A stretch of DNA of 49,069 nucleotides from DATNBU01 sp964476185 (lineage in GTDB: Bacteria > Desulfobacterota > Binatia > UBA1149 > CAITLU01). Positions 22,956 to 31,368 of the stretch are shown piece after piece; the stretch's first letter is position 1; the number at the start of each line of letters is the position of its first letter. Below the pieces are notes generated by a model. It saw only the letters and a list, made by a program, of their open reading frames with translations, made no database searches and was not told the origin of the DNA. The translations under genes and the position numbers were made by a program. Where the stretch lies: the NCBI GenBank assembly GCA_964476185.1, contig CAYYZO010000021.1:1-49069 (forward strand). The letters are read 5' to 3'.

Positions 22956-23871
22956 GCGTGGCCAAACCAGCTCCCTCTCGCTCCCCACCCTCCGGCAACT
23001 CGAGTACCTCGTCGCGATCGCGGACGAGTCCACGTTCGGGGCGGCGGCGGTCCACTGCCACGTCTCCCAGCCGGGGCTGAGCGCCCAGGTCCGGGAAGTC
23101 GAGGAACTGCTCGGGGTGCGCCTGTTCGACCGCGACCGGCGCGGCGCCACCGTCACGCCCGCCGGCGAGGAAGTCGTGGCGCGCGCCCGCGAGGTGCTCG
23201 CGGCGACGCGGGATCTCGTCGAAGCGGCCCGCCGCCGCGCGCGGCCGCTCGTGGGGCCGCTTCGACTCGGCGTGATCCCCACCATCGCGCCCTACCTGCT
23301 TCCGGGCTGCCTGCCCGCGGTTCGCCGCGAGTATCCCGAACTGCGGCTGATGCTGCGGGAAGAGAAGACCGAGGTGCTCCTCGACCTGGTCGCGCGCAGC
23401 AGGATCGACGCGGCGCTGCTCGCGATCGACGTCCGCCTCGGCGACGTCGACTCCGCGACGCTGTTCGACGACGCCTTCCTGCTCGCGCTGCCGACCGGGC
23501 ACGCGCTCGCGAGGAAGAAGCAGGTCACCGAGGGCGATCTCGACGGCCAGCGCGTGCTGCTTCTCGAGGACGGGCACTGCCTGCGCGACCAGGCGCTGGC
23601 GGTCTGCGAACGGGCCGGAGCGGACGAAAACGAGGACTTCCGCGCGACGAGCCTCGCCACGCTGGCCCAGATGGTCGCGGGGGGCGACGGCGTGACGCTG
23701 CTGCCGGCGATGGCGGTGCAGGCCCTGGCCGCGCGCGACTCCGGGATCGTCGTCCGGCCGTTTCGAGCTCCGGCGCCGAGCCGCCGGATCGGACTCGTCT
23801 GGCGCCGCGGTTCCTCGCGCGGCGACGAGATGCAGCAGCTCGCTCGCACGTTCGCGTCTTCGCACGCCTGA
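22954..23871 (+). CDS. oxyR: OxyR, LysR-type peroxide sensor
   Basis: A 305-residue LysR-family regulator. The N-terminal winged helix (about 8-68) includes QLEYLVAIADESTFGAAA and VSQPGLSAQVREVE. The effector domain carries the peroxide-sensing cysteines Cys209 and Cys218 in LLLEDGHCLRDQALAVC, with the same nine-residue spacing as Cys199/Cys208 of E. coli OxyR, and the neighbouring His and Arg are kept. Oxidation forms the disulfide that turns on antioxidant genes. It is divergent from the peroxiredoxin-glutaredoxin gene, its natural target. The N-terminus is about eight residues longer than usual (MRGQTSSL before PTLRQLEY), so a later start cannot be ruled out, but no better one is seen. Confidence 0.95.
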   Translation: MRGQTSSLSLPTLRQLEYLVAIADESTFGAAAVHCHVSQPGLSAQVREVEELLGVRLFDRDRRGATVTPAGEEVVARAREVLAATRDLVEAARRRARPLVGPLRLGVIPTIAPYLLPGCLPAVRREYPELRLMLREEKTEVLLDLVARSRIDAALLAIDVRLGDVDSATLFDDAFLLALPTGHALARKKQVTEGDLDGQRVLLLEDGHCLRDQALAVCERAGADENEDFRATSLATLAQMVAGGDGVTLLPAMAVQALAARDSGIVVRPFRAPAPSRRIGLVWRRGSSRGDEMQQLARTFASSHA

Positions 23872-24014
23872 CCGCGGGCTCGCGTTTCGCCGGCCGGCCG
23901 GCCGTGTCGGGCTTGCAGGACCTCCCGGAGGCTGGAACCCGCGTGGAGGCGGGCTGCTCCGGCAGACGACGGATCGGTCGGGCGCAGCCCGGGGGAATCG
24001 ATCGTGCTGGTGGC

Positions 24015-24422
24015 TCAGCCGAAGATCGCGCGCGCCGACGCCCATCCGGCCATGCAGGCGACCAGGCACACGCCGATCGTCGCCACCACGTACACGAACG
24101 CGAGCGTCCAGGCTCCTTCCTGCAGGTAGCGCATCGATTCGAAGCTGAACGTCGAGTAGGTCGTGAAGCCGCCCATCACCCCGGTGCCGAGCGCGAGGCG
24201 AGCGGTCGGGGAAAGCGCCTCGGCCTCGACGCCGGCGTACAGGACCACCGCGAGCAGGAAAGAGCCGATCGCGTTGACGAGGAACGTACCCCACGGGAAC
24301 GACGGACCGAGCTTCTCGAGAGCCCAGGCCGACAGCAGGAACCGCGCACCCGTGCCGATGGCGCCGCCGAGGCACACCAACAGGAACCGGCTGGTCGATT
24401 CGGCTGTCACCGCCGCGATCAT
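24015..24422 (-). CDS. crcB: CrcB/Fluc fluoride channel
   Basis: A 135-residue membrane protein with four transmembrane helices. Family motifs are GGAIGTGARFLLS (about 19-31), GTFLVNAIGSFLLA (about 45-58) with the pore Asn, and GFTTYSTFSFE (about 84-94) with the Thr/Phe residues of the fluoride path. Fluc channels work as antiparallel dimers that export fluoride. The ATG at 24422 overlaps the stop of the DUF1330 gene (ATGA), so it is co-translated with it. No fluoride riboswitch is seen, but the upstream region is interrupted by the assembly gap. Confidence 0.95.
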   Translation of the reverse strand: MIAAVTAESTSRFLLVCLGGAIGTGARFLLSAWALEKLGPSFPWGTFLVNAIGSFLLAVVLYAGVEAEALSPTARLALGTGVMGGFTTYSTFSFESMRYLQEGAWTLAFVYVVATIGVCLVACMAGWASARAIFG

Positions 24423-24865
24423 CCCCCGTAAGGCGTGCCGAGCTTCGGTTCCGCACCGGCCCGGAAGAACAGCAGCGACGCATGCTCGATCGAGGCGCGC
24501 CGGTGCACCTCGAACGCCTCGCGATAACCGGGATACTCCTCGAGCCTCAGGAACGCTGCGCGGCTCGGGTACCAGACGGCGACGACCTCGTCGTATCGGT
24601 CGTGTTCGCAGCCGATCGCCACCTCCTCGGCCTCCGCCGCCCACAGGATGCGCCCGCCGACACCGAGGATCGCCTGGAACGCGATCATGCCGTAGCGAAG
24701 ATACGCTTCCCTCCCGCTCACGTCCGCATCCGGCGTGCCTGGAGGATACTCGGCGCGCGCGCGATAGCGATTCAGGTTCAGCGCGACGAACGGCCCGTCG
24801 CCTGCGCGCGAGCCGAGCCGCGCGAGCGTGGCCTCCGATGGTTCGATGTGGTGGTCGCCGGCCAT
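24419..24865 (-). CDS. DUF1330-family protein
   Basis: A 148-residue soluble protein with the DUF1330 ferredoxin-like (dimeric alpha/beta barrel) pattern: FVALNLNRYRARAEYP at about 27-42, a YGMIAFQAILGVGGRILWAAEAE segment, then DEVVAVWYPSRAAFLRLEEYPGYREAFEVHRRASIEHASLLFF. The family is uncharacterised enzymatically. It is translationally coupled to crcB by an ATGA overlap. Its 5' side is 74 nt from the run of Ns, so I cannot tell whether it is the first gene of its transcript. Confidence 0.85.
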   Translation of the reverse strand: MAGDHHIEPSEATLARLGSRAGDGPFVALNLNRYRARAEYPPGTPDADVSGREAYLRYGMIAFQAILGVGGRILWAAEAEEVAIGCEHDRYDEVVAVWYPSRAAFLRLEEYPGYREAFEVHRRASIEHASLLFFRAGAEPKLGTPYGG

Positions 24866-24939
24866 CGCGCGCGAGTACCACCTCCCCCGACTCCATGCCA
24901 CCGTCGCGTGGCCGTTCCACCGCTCGCCCCGGGACCGCT

Positions 24940-25039
24940 NNNNNNNNNNNNNNNNNNNNNNNNNNNNNNNNNNNNNNNNNNNNNNNNNNNNNNNNNNNNN
25001 NNNNNNNNNNNNNNNNNNNNNNNNNNNNNNNNNNNNNNN
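24940..25039. other. Assembly gap of 100 N
   Basis: Exactly 100 undetermined bases, the usual placeholder for a scaffold join of unknown length. It removes the 3' end of the nucleotide cyclase gene and the region upstream of the DUF1330 gene, so the adjacency of those two genes is not proven. Confidence 1.
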
Positions 25040-25941
25040 CCGAGGTACTTGTCGAGGGTCCCGCCGCAGGCGAACACGGCCTCGACCATCGCCGAGTGGA
25101 AGCGGTTCAGCAGCCGCACGACGTCGCCCGGGTCGAGCCGCTCCGCCCGCCTCGTGAAATCGCGCAGGTCCGCGAACAGCACCGTGACCTCCTCGCGCCG
25201 ACCCGCGCCTTCCCGCCATTCCCCGCCCTCGAGCAGAGACGCGACCTGCGGGGAGAAGTAGCGGCCGAGCCGCTCGCGACGCGCCTGTTCGAGCGAAGTC
25301 TCGCGCACGAGCCGCACCGTCTGGTCCCGCCAGTACACGCAGACCGCGGCGGTCAGCGAGGTGAACGCCGTCGCCATCGCGATGAACGTGAAGTCGTGGT
25401 CGGTCAGCCGCAGCGCGCGCGCCTGCAACAGCACCGCGGCGGCCGCGACCACGAGCGTCTGCCTGACGTCGAGCGCTAGCGAGGCCATCACGATGAACCC
25501 CGCGTACGTGAGCGGGAGCATCATCAGCACCCCGCCGGCGATCTCGTGGTCGCCCGCCGCGGCCGTCGCGTGCGCGCTCGCCGTGACGAGCCAGTACGCC
25601 ATCGGAAGGTCGATCGCCGCGATCGTGTACCCGCTCCAGGCCGCCCAGGCGTCGAAACGGCTGCGCAGCGTCCACGCGACGCCGGCGACGGCCGTGTACC
25701 CGAGCAGCGGCAGCATCGGCGCACCCGTCCAGTCCTCCCACGCCCACAGGAAGAACACCTGCAGCGCGATCACGACCACGAGCGCGACGAAACGGAACTC
25801 CGAGATCTGCCGGCTGTTGCGCGCCCGTTCGACCGCGAGCGCGTGCTCGAATCCGTCCCCGCCGCCGGACTCTCCGATCGGCGCGGGCCCCGTGCGGCCC
25901 AGCGCGGAGAGTCCCTTGCGCGCCGGCGCGAACCGTCCCAT
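25040..25941 (-). CDS. Class III adenylate/guanylate cyclase, 3' end lost in gap
   Basis: The first 300 residues of a membrane-anchored nucleotide cyclase. After a cytoplasmic N-terminus, about six hydrophobic helices span roughly residues 50-205. A linker with RRERLGRYFSPQVASLLEGG leads into the catalytic domain, where VTVLFADLRDFTRRAERLDP carries the metal-binding Asp. The sequence stops at GGTLDKYL, just before the second metal Asp and the substrate residues that decide ATP versus GTP. The ATG at 25941 begins 5 nt after the stop of the amidohydrolase gene upstream, so the two are probably co-transcribed. Most likely intact in the genome and cut only by the assembly. Confidence 0.88.
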
Positions 25942-25946
25942 GCCCG

Positions 25947-27146
25947 TCAGCGCGAGAACGCCATGGACATCGAGTCCTTCGGCATCTCGCTGTCGGCCAG
26001 CGGCTGCGAGACTTCCCACGGCGTCGGGCCGATGCGCTCGACGAGGTGCGCGAGCGCCTCGAGGTCGAACCCGAACAGCGCCGCGGCGTTCTCGCCGAGC
26101 ATCTTGCGGGTCTCGTCCTCCGGAACGTCGTGGAACGTGTGCCGCAGCGCTTCCCGCGTGTAGGGGTACGTTCCCTCGTAATGCGGATAGTCGGTGCCCC
26201 AGCACAGGCGCTCGACGCCGACCGCGTGACGGTCGCGGATCTCCGCCGGGGAAGCCGCGCTCGCGCCGTACCAGACGTTGCGCCTGGCGTAGAAGCTCGG
26301 CGGTTCGGGCGTGACGGCCTCCTTGCTGAACTCGAACTCGCCGACCATGCCGCGCCGGACGAAGCCCCAGATCCGGTCGAGCTGCTCGAGCGTCTGCGGA
26401 ACCCATCCGCAACCCGATTCGGTGACGATGTAGCGCAGTCCCGGGAAACGGTGGAAGACGCCCGCCAGGATCAGGTGCGAGAAGCTGCGCGTGGACCACC
26501 ACGGCGTCTCGAGGAAGCGGATCGGCAGCGAGATCGGGTACGGCCCGTAGTTCGGCGATCCGGTGCCGCCGTGATGGTTGATGACGACCTCGAGGTCTTC
26601 ACAGACCTTCCAGAAGCGGTCGTAGTCCGGAGCGTAGAGCGGAAGGATGTGCGTGCAGTCGTCGGGCACGTGGGGAAGCAGGATGCCGCCCTTCAGGCCC
26701 TTCTCGGCGATCCACTGGACGTCGCGGATCGCCTCGTCGATGTCGTTCAAGTAGACGATCCCCACTCCCGCGCGCCGCGCCGGCTGCTCGTTCTGGAAAT
26801 CGACGAGCCAGCGGTTGTGCGCGCGCACGCCCTCGAGGCGGAGCGGGTAGTCCTCCCTCGACGGGTTGCCGCAGATCAGCACGCTGGTGCGAAAGAACGG
26901 CGGGACCGTGTTCGGGAACAGGATCTCGCCGGCCACGCCTTCGCGGTCCATGTCCGCGATGCGCTCGGCGTCGTCCCAGTTTTTGTGCTTCTTCGACCCG
27001 ATGTGCTGGCGCTGCGGGTTGCGATAAGTCCCGCGCCATTCGTCGAACAGCTTCTGGTGGGCGTGGTCGAGGTAGTCGCGATAGGTCGCGATGCTCGCTC
27101 CGGCGTGGGCGTCGGAGGTGATGACGGCGTACGGGGCGCTGCTCAT
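25947..27146 (-). CDS. Amidohydrolase-2 family metal-dependent hydrolase
   Basis: A 399-residue TIM-barrel hydrolase of the COG2159/ACMSD-like group. SDAHAG after strand 1 supplies the first metal His (DxH variant), VINHHGGTG (about 188-196) gives the middle His, SHLILAGVFHRFPGLRYIVTESG the next strand, and WGTDYPHYEG the final Asp. Members decarboxylate or hydrolyse aromatic and amide substrates. The phrase order here is common in uncharacterised actinobacterial and proteobacterial enzymes. The substrate is unknown. It precedes the cyclase gene by 5 nt. The N-terminus has no signal peptide, so it acts in the cytoplasm. Confidence 0.9.
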   Translation of the reverse strand: MSSAPYAVITSDAHAGASIATYRDYLDHAHQKLFDEWRGTYRNPQRQHIGSKKHKNWDDAERIADMDREGVAGEILFPNTVPPFFRTSVLICGNPSREDYPLRLEGVRAHNRWLVDFQNEQPARRAGVGIVYLNDIDEAIRDVQWIAEKGLKGGILLPHVPDDCTHILPLYAPDYDRFWKVCEDLEVVINHHGGTGSPNYGPYPISLPIRFLETPWWSTRSFSHLILAGVFHRFPGLRYIVTESGCGWVPQTLEQLDRIWGFVRRGMVGEFEFSKEAVTPEPPSFYARRNVWYGASAASPAEIRDRHAVGVERLCWGTDYPHYEGTYPYTREALRHTFHDVPEDETRKMLGENAAALFGFDLEALAHLVERIGPTPWEVSQPLADSEMPKDSMSMAFSR

Positions 27147-27267
27147 GCGGCCATCGTAGCCGCCGAGCGGGCTGAAGCGAGCGCGCGCCGCCTTTCCCCC
27201 AGTGGATCGGCCGCGCGAGCGGGCAGCGGCGCGCAGCCACCGCGCCGTGGACGCGAGGCCTCGGCGG

Positions 27268-27921
27268 CTACAGCGCAGGCAGCGGGATCCCGGCGTTTTC
27301 CCGCAGGTACTCGCCCATCGCGCCGGCGACCTTCCTCACGCTGTCGCGCGAGGCGACGCGCGAGCGCCACGCCTCCAGGCGACCCAGCCCGGTCGGCGGC
27401 GGCGCGCCGAGGAACGCGGCGAAGAACCCCGCCATGAAGAACGCGATGTCGGCGCAGGAGAAGTCGCCGGCGAGGTACTCCCGGCCTTCGAGACGGGCTT
27501 CGCAGCGACGGTAGAACGCCTCGATGTCGCGCAGCGCCTGCCCCACGGCGTCGTCGCCGGCCAGCGCCCGCTGGCGCGGCATCAGCGTGATCACGTTCGG
27601 GAAGAACACCTCGTCGGATTCGAGCTCGGCCTGCCGCGCCCGCGCGCGCTCGCGCGGATCGCGCGGCCACAGCGGCGGATCCGGAAACGCGTCCTCGAGG
27701 TACTCGAAGATCTGCGTCGAGTCGTAGATCTCCAGGTCGCCGTCGACGAGCACCGGGACCTGCGCCTTCGGGTTCACGCGCGCGACGACCGGATGCCGGG
27801 GCTCGTACAGCGTCGCGAGCGAGAACGGAACGAACTCGCGCTCGCAGGGGATCCCCTTCTCGAGCACCGCGATCTCCGCTTTTGCCCCGAACATGCTGAC
27901 CGGACCGGAATAGAGCTTCAT
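27268..27921 (-). CDS. Glutathione S-transferase family protein
   Basis: A 217-residue cytosolic GST. The N-terminal thioredoxin-like domain (1-80) starts MKLYSGPVSMFGAKAEIAVLEKGI, has the cis-Pro in KAQVPVLVDGD and the glutathione-binding Asp-Ser-Thr in IYDSTQIFEYLED. The helical C-terminal domain includes YLAGDFSCADIAFF with the N-capping Asp of the folding motif. It is close to the stringent-starvation/beta-type branch. The reaction may be GSH conjugation, isomerisation or dehalogenation. GGGAGG precedes the ATG at 27921. It stands 121 nt from the amidohydrolase in the same direction. No gene is seen in the 249 nt upstream. Confidence 0.92.
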   Translation of the reverse strand: MKLYSGPVSMFGAKAEIAVLEKGIPCEREFVPFSLATLYEPRHPVVARVNPKAQVPVLVDGDLEIYDSTQIFEYLEDAFPDPPLWPRDPRERARARQAELESDEVFFPNVITLMPRQRALAGDDAVGQALRDIEAFYRRCEARLEGREYLAGDFSCADIAFFMAGFFAAFLGAPPPTGLGRLEAWRSRVASRDSVRKVAGAMGEYLRENAGIPLPAL

Positions 27922-28170
27922 CGTCGTCGGGACCTCCCGCCGCGCGCGAGGTGCAGCGCTGCCAGAACATCTACGCGACTCGAGCGGGGATCCAAGGTCC
28001 AATCGGCGCCGCGGCCCCGGAGCCACTCGACGCCGGGCGCGCTCCGGCCCGTCGCGGGAGCCGCGTCATCGCGTCGGCAGCGCCAGCGGCCTCTCCGCGG
28101 AGACAGTCCCGCGGCCGCGAGTCGAACGGCACCGACGGCGCGGCAACGTCCGGCCCCGCCGAGCGTTGCC

Positions 28171-28638
28171 TCAGGGAGCGGTGGCGCCGTTGCCGGCAAA
28201 CTCGGCCGGCGCGAACACCTGGGGGTTCAGCTTCATCCAGGCGATCAGGTGACGCTCGGCCGTCTCGGACGGTTCTTCCTCCAGCATCGCGATGCGATCG
28301 CCTTCGTAGGTCAGCCGCTCCGAGCCCTCGATCAGGAGGTCGGCGGCGCCGTCGATGTGAAACGTGACGCACCAGTTCCGCAGGACGCGGTTCCCGTCCA
28401 CTTCGATCTTGCCGATGGTCCGGACCCGCCGCCACGTGCAGCGACGATCGAACGCATCGAGCTCGCGTCGCAGGCGCTCGAAGATCGCCGCCCGTCCTTC
28501 CGTGCGGCGACCCGCGCGCCCGTAGGTCTCGTAAACGGCGTCCTCGGTGAAGTAGCGCTCGAGGCGCGACCAGCGGTCGTCGGCCACGGTCTTCTCGAAA
28601 TCGGCTTCGTAGGCGCGGAACAATTCGACGAGGTCCAT
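28171..28638 (-). CDS. NTF2/SnoaL-like fold protein
   Basis: A 155-residue protein of the SnoaL/NTF2 cone fold: an N-terminal helix (LVELFRAYEADFEKTV), then RLERYFTEDAVYETYG, where the pocket opens, then paired strands with CTWRRVRTIGKIEVDGNRVLRNWCVTFHID and a final WMKLNPQVF segment. Such proteins act as isomerases or hydrolases, or only bind small hydrophobic molecules; the role here is unknown. The start is uncertain between ATGs at 28638 and 28650, neither with a good ribosome site. It runs leftward between the glycosyltransferase and GST genes. Confidence 0.75.
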   Translation of the reverse strand: MDLVELFRAYEADFEKTVADDRWSRLERYFTEDAVYETYGRAGRRTEGRAAIFERLRRELDAFDRRCTWRRVRTIGKIEVDGNRVLRNWCVTFHIDGAADLLIEGSERLTYEGDRIAMLEEEPSETAERHLIAWMKLNPQVFAPAEFAGNGATAP

Positions 28639-28801
28639 GCTTCGCACCATGTCCCGACGCCGGCTCCGAAGGAAGCCCCCCGCCCTGCCCGTCCGCGCAA
28701 AAAACCAGGCGACGCGGTCGCGAGGCGGAACGCACGCCGACGTTCCGTGAGCCTCGTGCCCGGCCGGACGGCGACGCGCGAACGGCGCGCGGTCCCGGCC
28801 C

Positions 28802-29680
28802 TTACCCTCTTGACATGGCCCGCGTGCGCTCGCCGGCGCCGGACGGAAAGCCCGACCGGACGGCGGCAGTCGCCGCGCGCCACGCGCCTCGCACGGCGTC
28901 GACGCGTCCGTGCCGGAGCATCGTGGCCGTGTGGATCGCCAGTCGCAGCACCGACGCGGTTCGCGGACGCGGCGCCCGCCGCGCGAGAAAGCGGAACATC
29001 CCCTCGAACAACCGCTCCCACCGCGCAGCGCTCCAGCGCCCCAGCGTCGACCCTTCGTCGTGGACCACGAGGCAGTCCTCGGCCACGGCCAGTCGCCAAC
29101 CGGCCTCTCGCGCACGGAACCCGAGATCGACGTCTTCCCAAGAGAAGAACGAGCCCTCGTCGAACAGGCCGATGTCGCGAAGCAGCGCAGCGCTCGCGAG
29201 CAGGCACGCCCCGCTCAGGTAGTCCGGCGGCTCGTCGCGCCGCACGACGTGGCGCGCCACCCCGGTCCGGAGGCTGACGCGCCCGCCGCCGCGCGCCTGC
29301 ACGCGACCGTCGCGCTCGACGAGCACCGGCGCGGCGAGTCCGACGGGTCCGGATTCGTCATCGCCGAACGCCGCCACGAGCGCGGCGAGGGCGCGATCCG
29401 GCAGCTCGATGTCCGAGTTGAGGAGCCAGACCCGTTCGGCGCCGAGTTCGAGCGCGCGGCGGATGCCGTGGTTGGCCGCGACGGCGTACCCGAAGTTGCG
29501 CTCGAGGCGGAGGACTTCCGTGAAGGGATGCGCGCGCTCGACCGCGGACGCGTCGCCTCCGGTCGAGCCGTTGTCGACGACGACCACGGCGTCCGGCGCG
29601 GGATCCAGCTGCGGCAGGCGCGCGAGCAACTCGAGCACGCGCCCGGCGTCGTTCCAGCACAGCACGATGGCGACGTTCAC
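28802..29680 (-). CDS. Family 2 glycosyltransferase
   Basis: A 292-residue cytoplasmic GT2 enzyme with GTG start. VVVVDNGSTGGD (about 32-43) is the nucleotide-sugar-binding strand, WLLNSDIELPD (about 84-94) the DxD-like site, and FFSWEDVDLGFRAREAGWRL (about 178-197) the conserved ED motif of rhamnosyl-type transferases. After LVVHDEGSTLGRW the C-terminal 70 residues are basic and helical and may touch the membrane. It likely adds a sugar to a surface polysaccharide or glycolipid. No other polysaccharide genes are nearby, so the acceptor is unknown. Confidence 0.92.
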   Translation of the reverse strand: MNVAIVLCWNDAGRVLELLARLPQLDPAPDAVVVVDNGSTGGDASAVERAHPFTEVLRLERNFGYAVAANHGIRRALELGAERVWLLNSDIELPDRALAALVAAFGDDESGPVGLAAPVLVERDGRVQARGGGRVSLRTGVARHVVRRDEPPDYLSGACLLASAALLRDIGLFDEGSFFSWEDVDLGFRAREAGWRLAVAEDCLVVHDEGSTLGRWSAARWERLFEGMFRFLARRAPRPRTASVLRLAIHTATMLRHGRVDAVRGAWRAATAAVRSGFPSGAGERTRAMSRG

Positions 29681-29764
29681 GGAGACGGGGCCTGCTTCAA
29701 GCGGAAGGAACGAACGATCGCCCGCCGGACACCCGGCGCATCGCCCGGTCCCGGCGCCGGCGGC

Positions 29765-30043
29765 CTACAGGAACTCGCACAGGTACGCGGCCGGCGCCGA
29801 AGCCTCGACGTCGAAGCCGCTGCGAGCGGGGACCTCGAAGGCCGTTCCCGCCGGGTACACGCGCGAGACCTCCCCGGGAAGACGCACCCGAAGCTCCCCG
29901 CTGATCACGGTCATCCGCTCCGGTCCGTCGGTGTTGAAGTGGAACGCGCCGACGCCGAAGACGCCGGCCGTGTAGCGGCGCCCGTTGCGCTCGAAGCCGA
30001 TGCTCTGGACGAGCCCCTCGAAGTACGTGTTGTGGTGCAGCAT
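29765..30043 (-). CDS. ppnP: Pyrimidine/purine nucleoside phosphorylase PpnP
   Basis: A 92-residue single-domain cupin matching the DUF1255/YaiE family throughout: YFEGLVQSIGFER at the start, GAFHFNTDGPERMTVISGELRVRLPG in the middle and YPAGTAFEVPARSGFDV-APAAYLCEFL at the end. The length is exactly that of E. coli PpnP (about 94). The enzyme phosphorolyses a broad range of nucleosides to base and ribose 1-phosphate. It is read leftward, divergent from serC across about 110 nt. Confidence 0.95.
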   Translation of the reverse strand: MLHHNTYFEGLVQSIGFERNGRRYTAGVFGVGAFHFNTDGPERMTVISGELRVRLPGEVSRVYPAGTAFEVPARSGFDVEASAPAAYLCEFL

Positions 30044-30152
30044 GCGCGCTCTCTAGCCGAGAACCGGGTGCAGGGCCAGTCGGCGGAGCCCGCGTTGAAA
30101 CCGCGCCTCGAAGCAGACATGGAAGCCCGATTCCATCGTTCCCGAGGTGCCC

Positions 30153-31301
30153 ATGTCCGCGAAACCCGCCGTCAAACCCGCCCGCCCCCAGTTCTCGTCC
30201 GGCCCCTGCGCGAAGCGCCCGGGCTGGAGCCTTTCGGCGCTCGGCGACGCCGCGCTCGGCCGCTCGCATCGCGCCAAGGTCGGCAAGGAGAAGCTCGCGG
30301 CGGTGATCGAGCGCAGCAAGGCCGTCCTCGGCATGCCCGCGGACTGGAGGCTCGGCATCGTCGCGGGATCCGACACGGGCGCCGTCGAGATGGCGATGTG
30401 GTCGATGCTCGGCGCTCGAGGCATCGACATGCTCGCGTGGGAGAGCTTCGGCGAGGGCTGGATCACGGACGTCACCAAGCAGCTGAAGCTCGAGGCTCGC
30501 GCGCTGCGCGCCGACTACGGCGAGCTCCCGGACCTCGCGAGCGTGAACTTCGACCACGACGTCGTGTTCACCTGGAACGGCACGACCTCGGGAGTGCGCG
30601 TGCCGGACGGCAACTGGATCCCGAAGGACCGGGCGGGGCTCGCGATCTGCGACGCGACCTCGGCCGTGTTCGCGATGGACCTGGCCTGGGACCGTCTCGA
30701 CGTGGTCACCTGGTCCTGGCAGAAGGTCCTCGGCGGCGAGGGCGGGCACGGCATGCTCGCGCTGTCGCCGCGCGCGGTCGAGCGGCTGCAGTCCTACACG
30801 CCTTCCTGGCCGATGCCGAAGATCTTCCGCATGACCAAGAAGGGCAAGCTCGACGAGGAGATCTTCCAGGGCTCGACGATCAACACGCCGTCCATGCTCT
30901 GCGTCGAGGACGCGCTGGATGCGCTGGCCTGGGCCGAGAGCGTCGGCAACGTCCGCGGCCTGATCGAGCGCTCGGAGGCGAACCTGGCCGCCGTGGCGGC
31001 CTGGGTCGGGAAGTCCTCGACGTTCGCGTTCCTCGCGAGCGACGCGGCGACGCGCTCGTGCACGTCGATCTGCCTGAAGATCGTCGACCCCTGGTTCGAG
31101 GCGCTCGACGCCGACGCGCGCGCGGCGGCCGTCAAGAAGATGTGCTCGTTGCTCGAGAAGGAGGCCGTGGCCTACGACATCGCCGGCTATCGCGACGCAC
31201 CGGCGGGACTTCGCATCTGGGGCGGCGCCACGGTCGAACGCGCCGACATCGAGGCGTTGCTGCCGTGGCTCGACTGGGCCTTCGCCGAGGTCAAGGGCTG
31301 A
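30153..31301 (+). CDS. serC: Phosphoserine aminotransferase
   Basis: A 382-residue PLP enzyme of the SerC branch found in alphaproteobacteria and methanogens. FSSGPCAKRPGW opens the protein, GSDTGAVEMAMWSMLG binds the cofactor phosphate, CDATSAVFAMDL includes the PLP-ring Asp, and TWSWQKVLGGEGGHG carries the Schiff-base Lys. INTPSMLCVEDALDALAW and GLRIWGGATVE are also as in the family. It makes 3-phosphoserine from 3-phosphohydroxypyruvate in serine biosynthesis. The ATG at 30153 has GAGG at 30144-30147; a GTG at 30147 would add two residues. No serA or serB is next to it. A hairpin follows at 31312. Confidence 0.95.
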   Translation: MSAKPAVKPARPQFSSGPCAKRPGWSLSALGDAALGRSHRAKVGKEKLAAVIERSKAVLGMPADWRLGIVAGSDTGAVEMAMWSMLGARGIDMLAWESFGEGWITDVTKQLKLEARALRADYGELPDLASVNFDHDVVFTWNGTTSGVRVPDGNWIPKDRAGLAICDATSAVFAMDLAWDRLDVVTWSWQKVLGGEGGHGMLALSPRAVERLQSYTPSWPMPKIFRMTKKGKLDEEIFQGSTINTPSMLCVEDALDALAWAESVGNVRGLIERSEANLAAVAAWVGKSSTFAFLASDAATRSCTSICLKIVDPWFEALDADARAAAVKKMCSLLEKEAVAYDIAGYRDAPAGLRIWGGATVERADIEALLPWLDWAFAEVKG

Positions 31302-31311
31302 GACCCGGGGC

Positions 31312-31333
31312 CGACGGTCCGACCGGACCGTCG
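31312..31333. terminator. Perfect 9-bp hairpin after serC
   Basis: CGACGGTCC at 31312-31320 pairs with GGACCGTCG at 31325-31333 around a GACC tetraloop, 10 nt after the serC stop and 35 nt before the stop of the opposing kinase gene. No U-tract. Probably a bidirectional terminator. Confidence 0.7.
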
Positions 31334-31368
31334 AACGGGCCGCCGGCCGGCGCCCGATTCCGCGGGCG

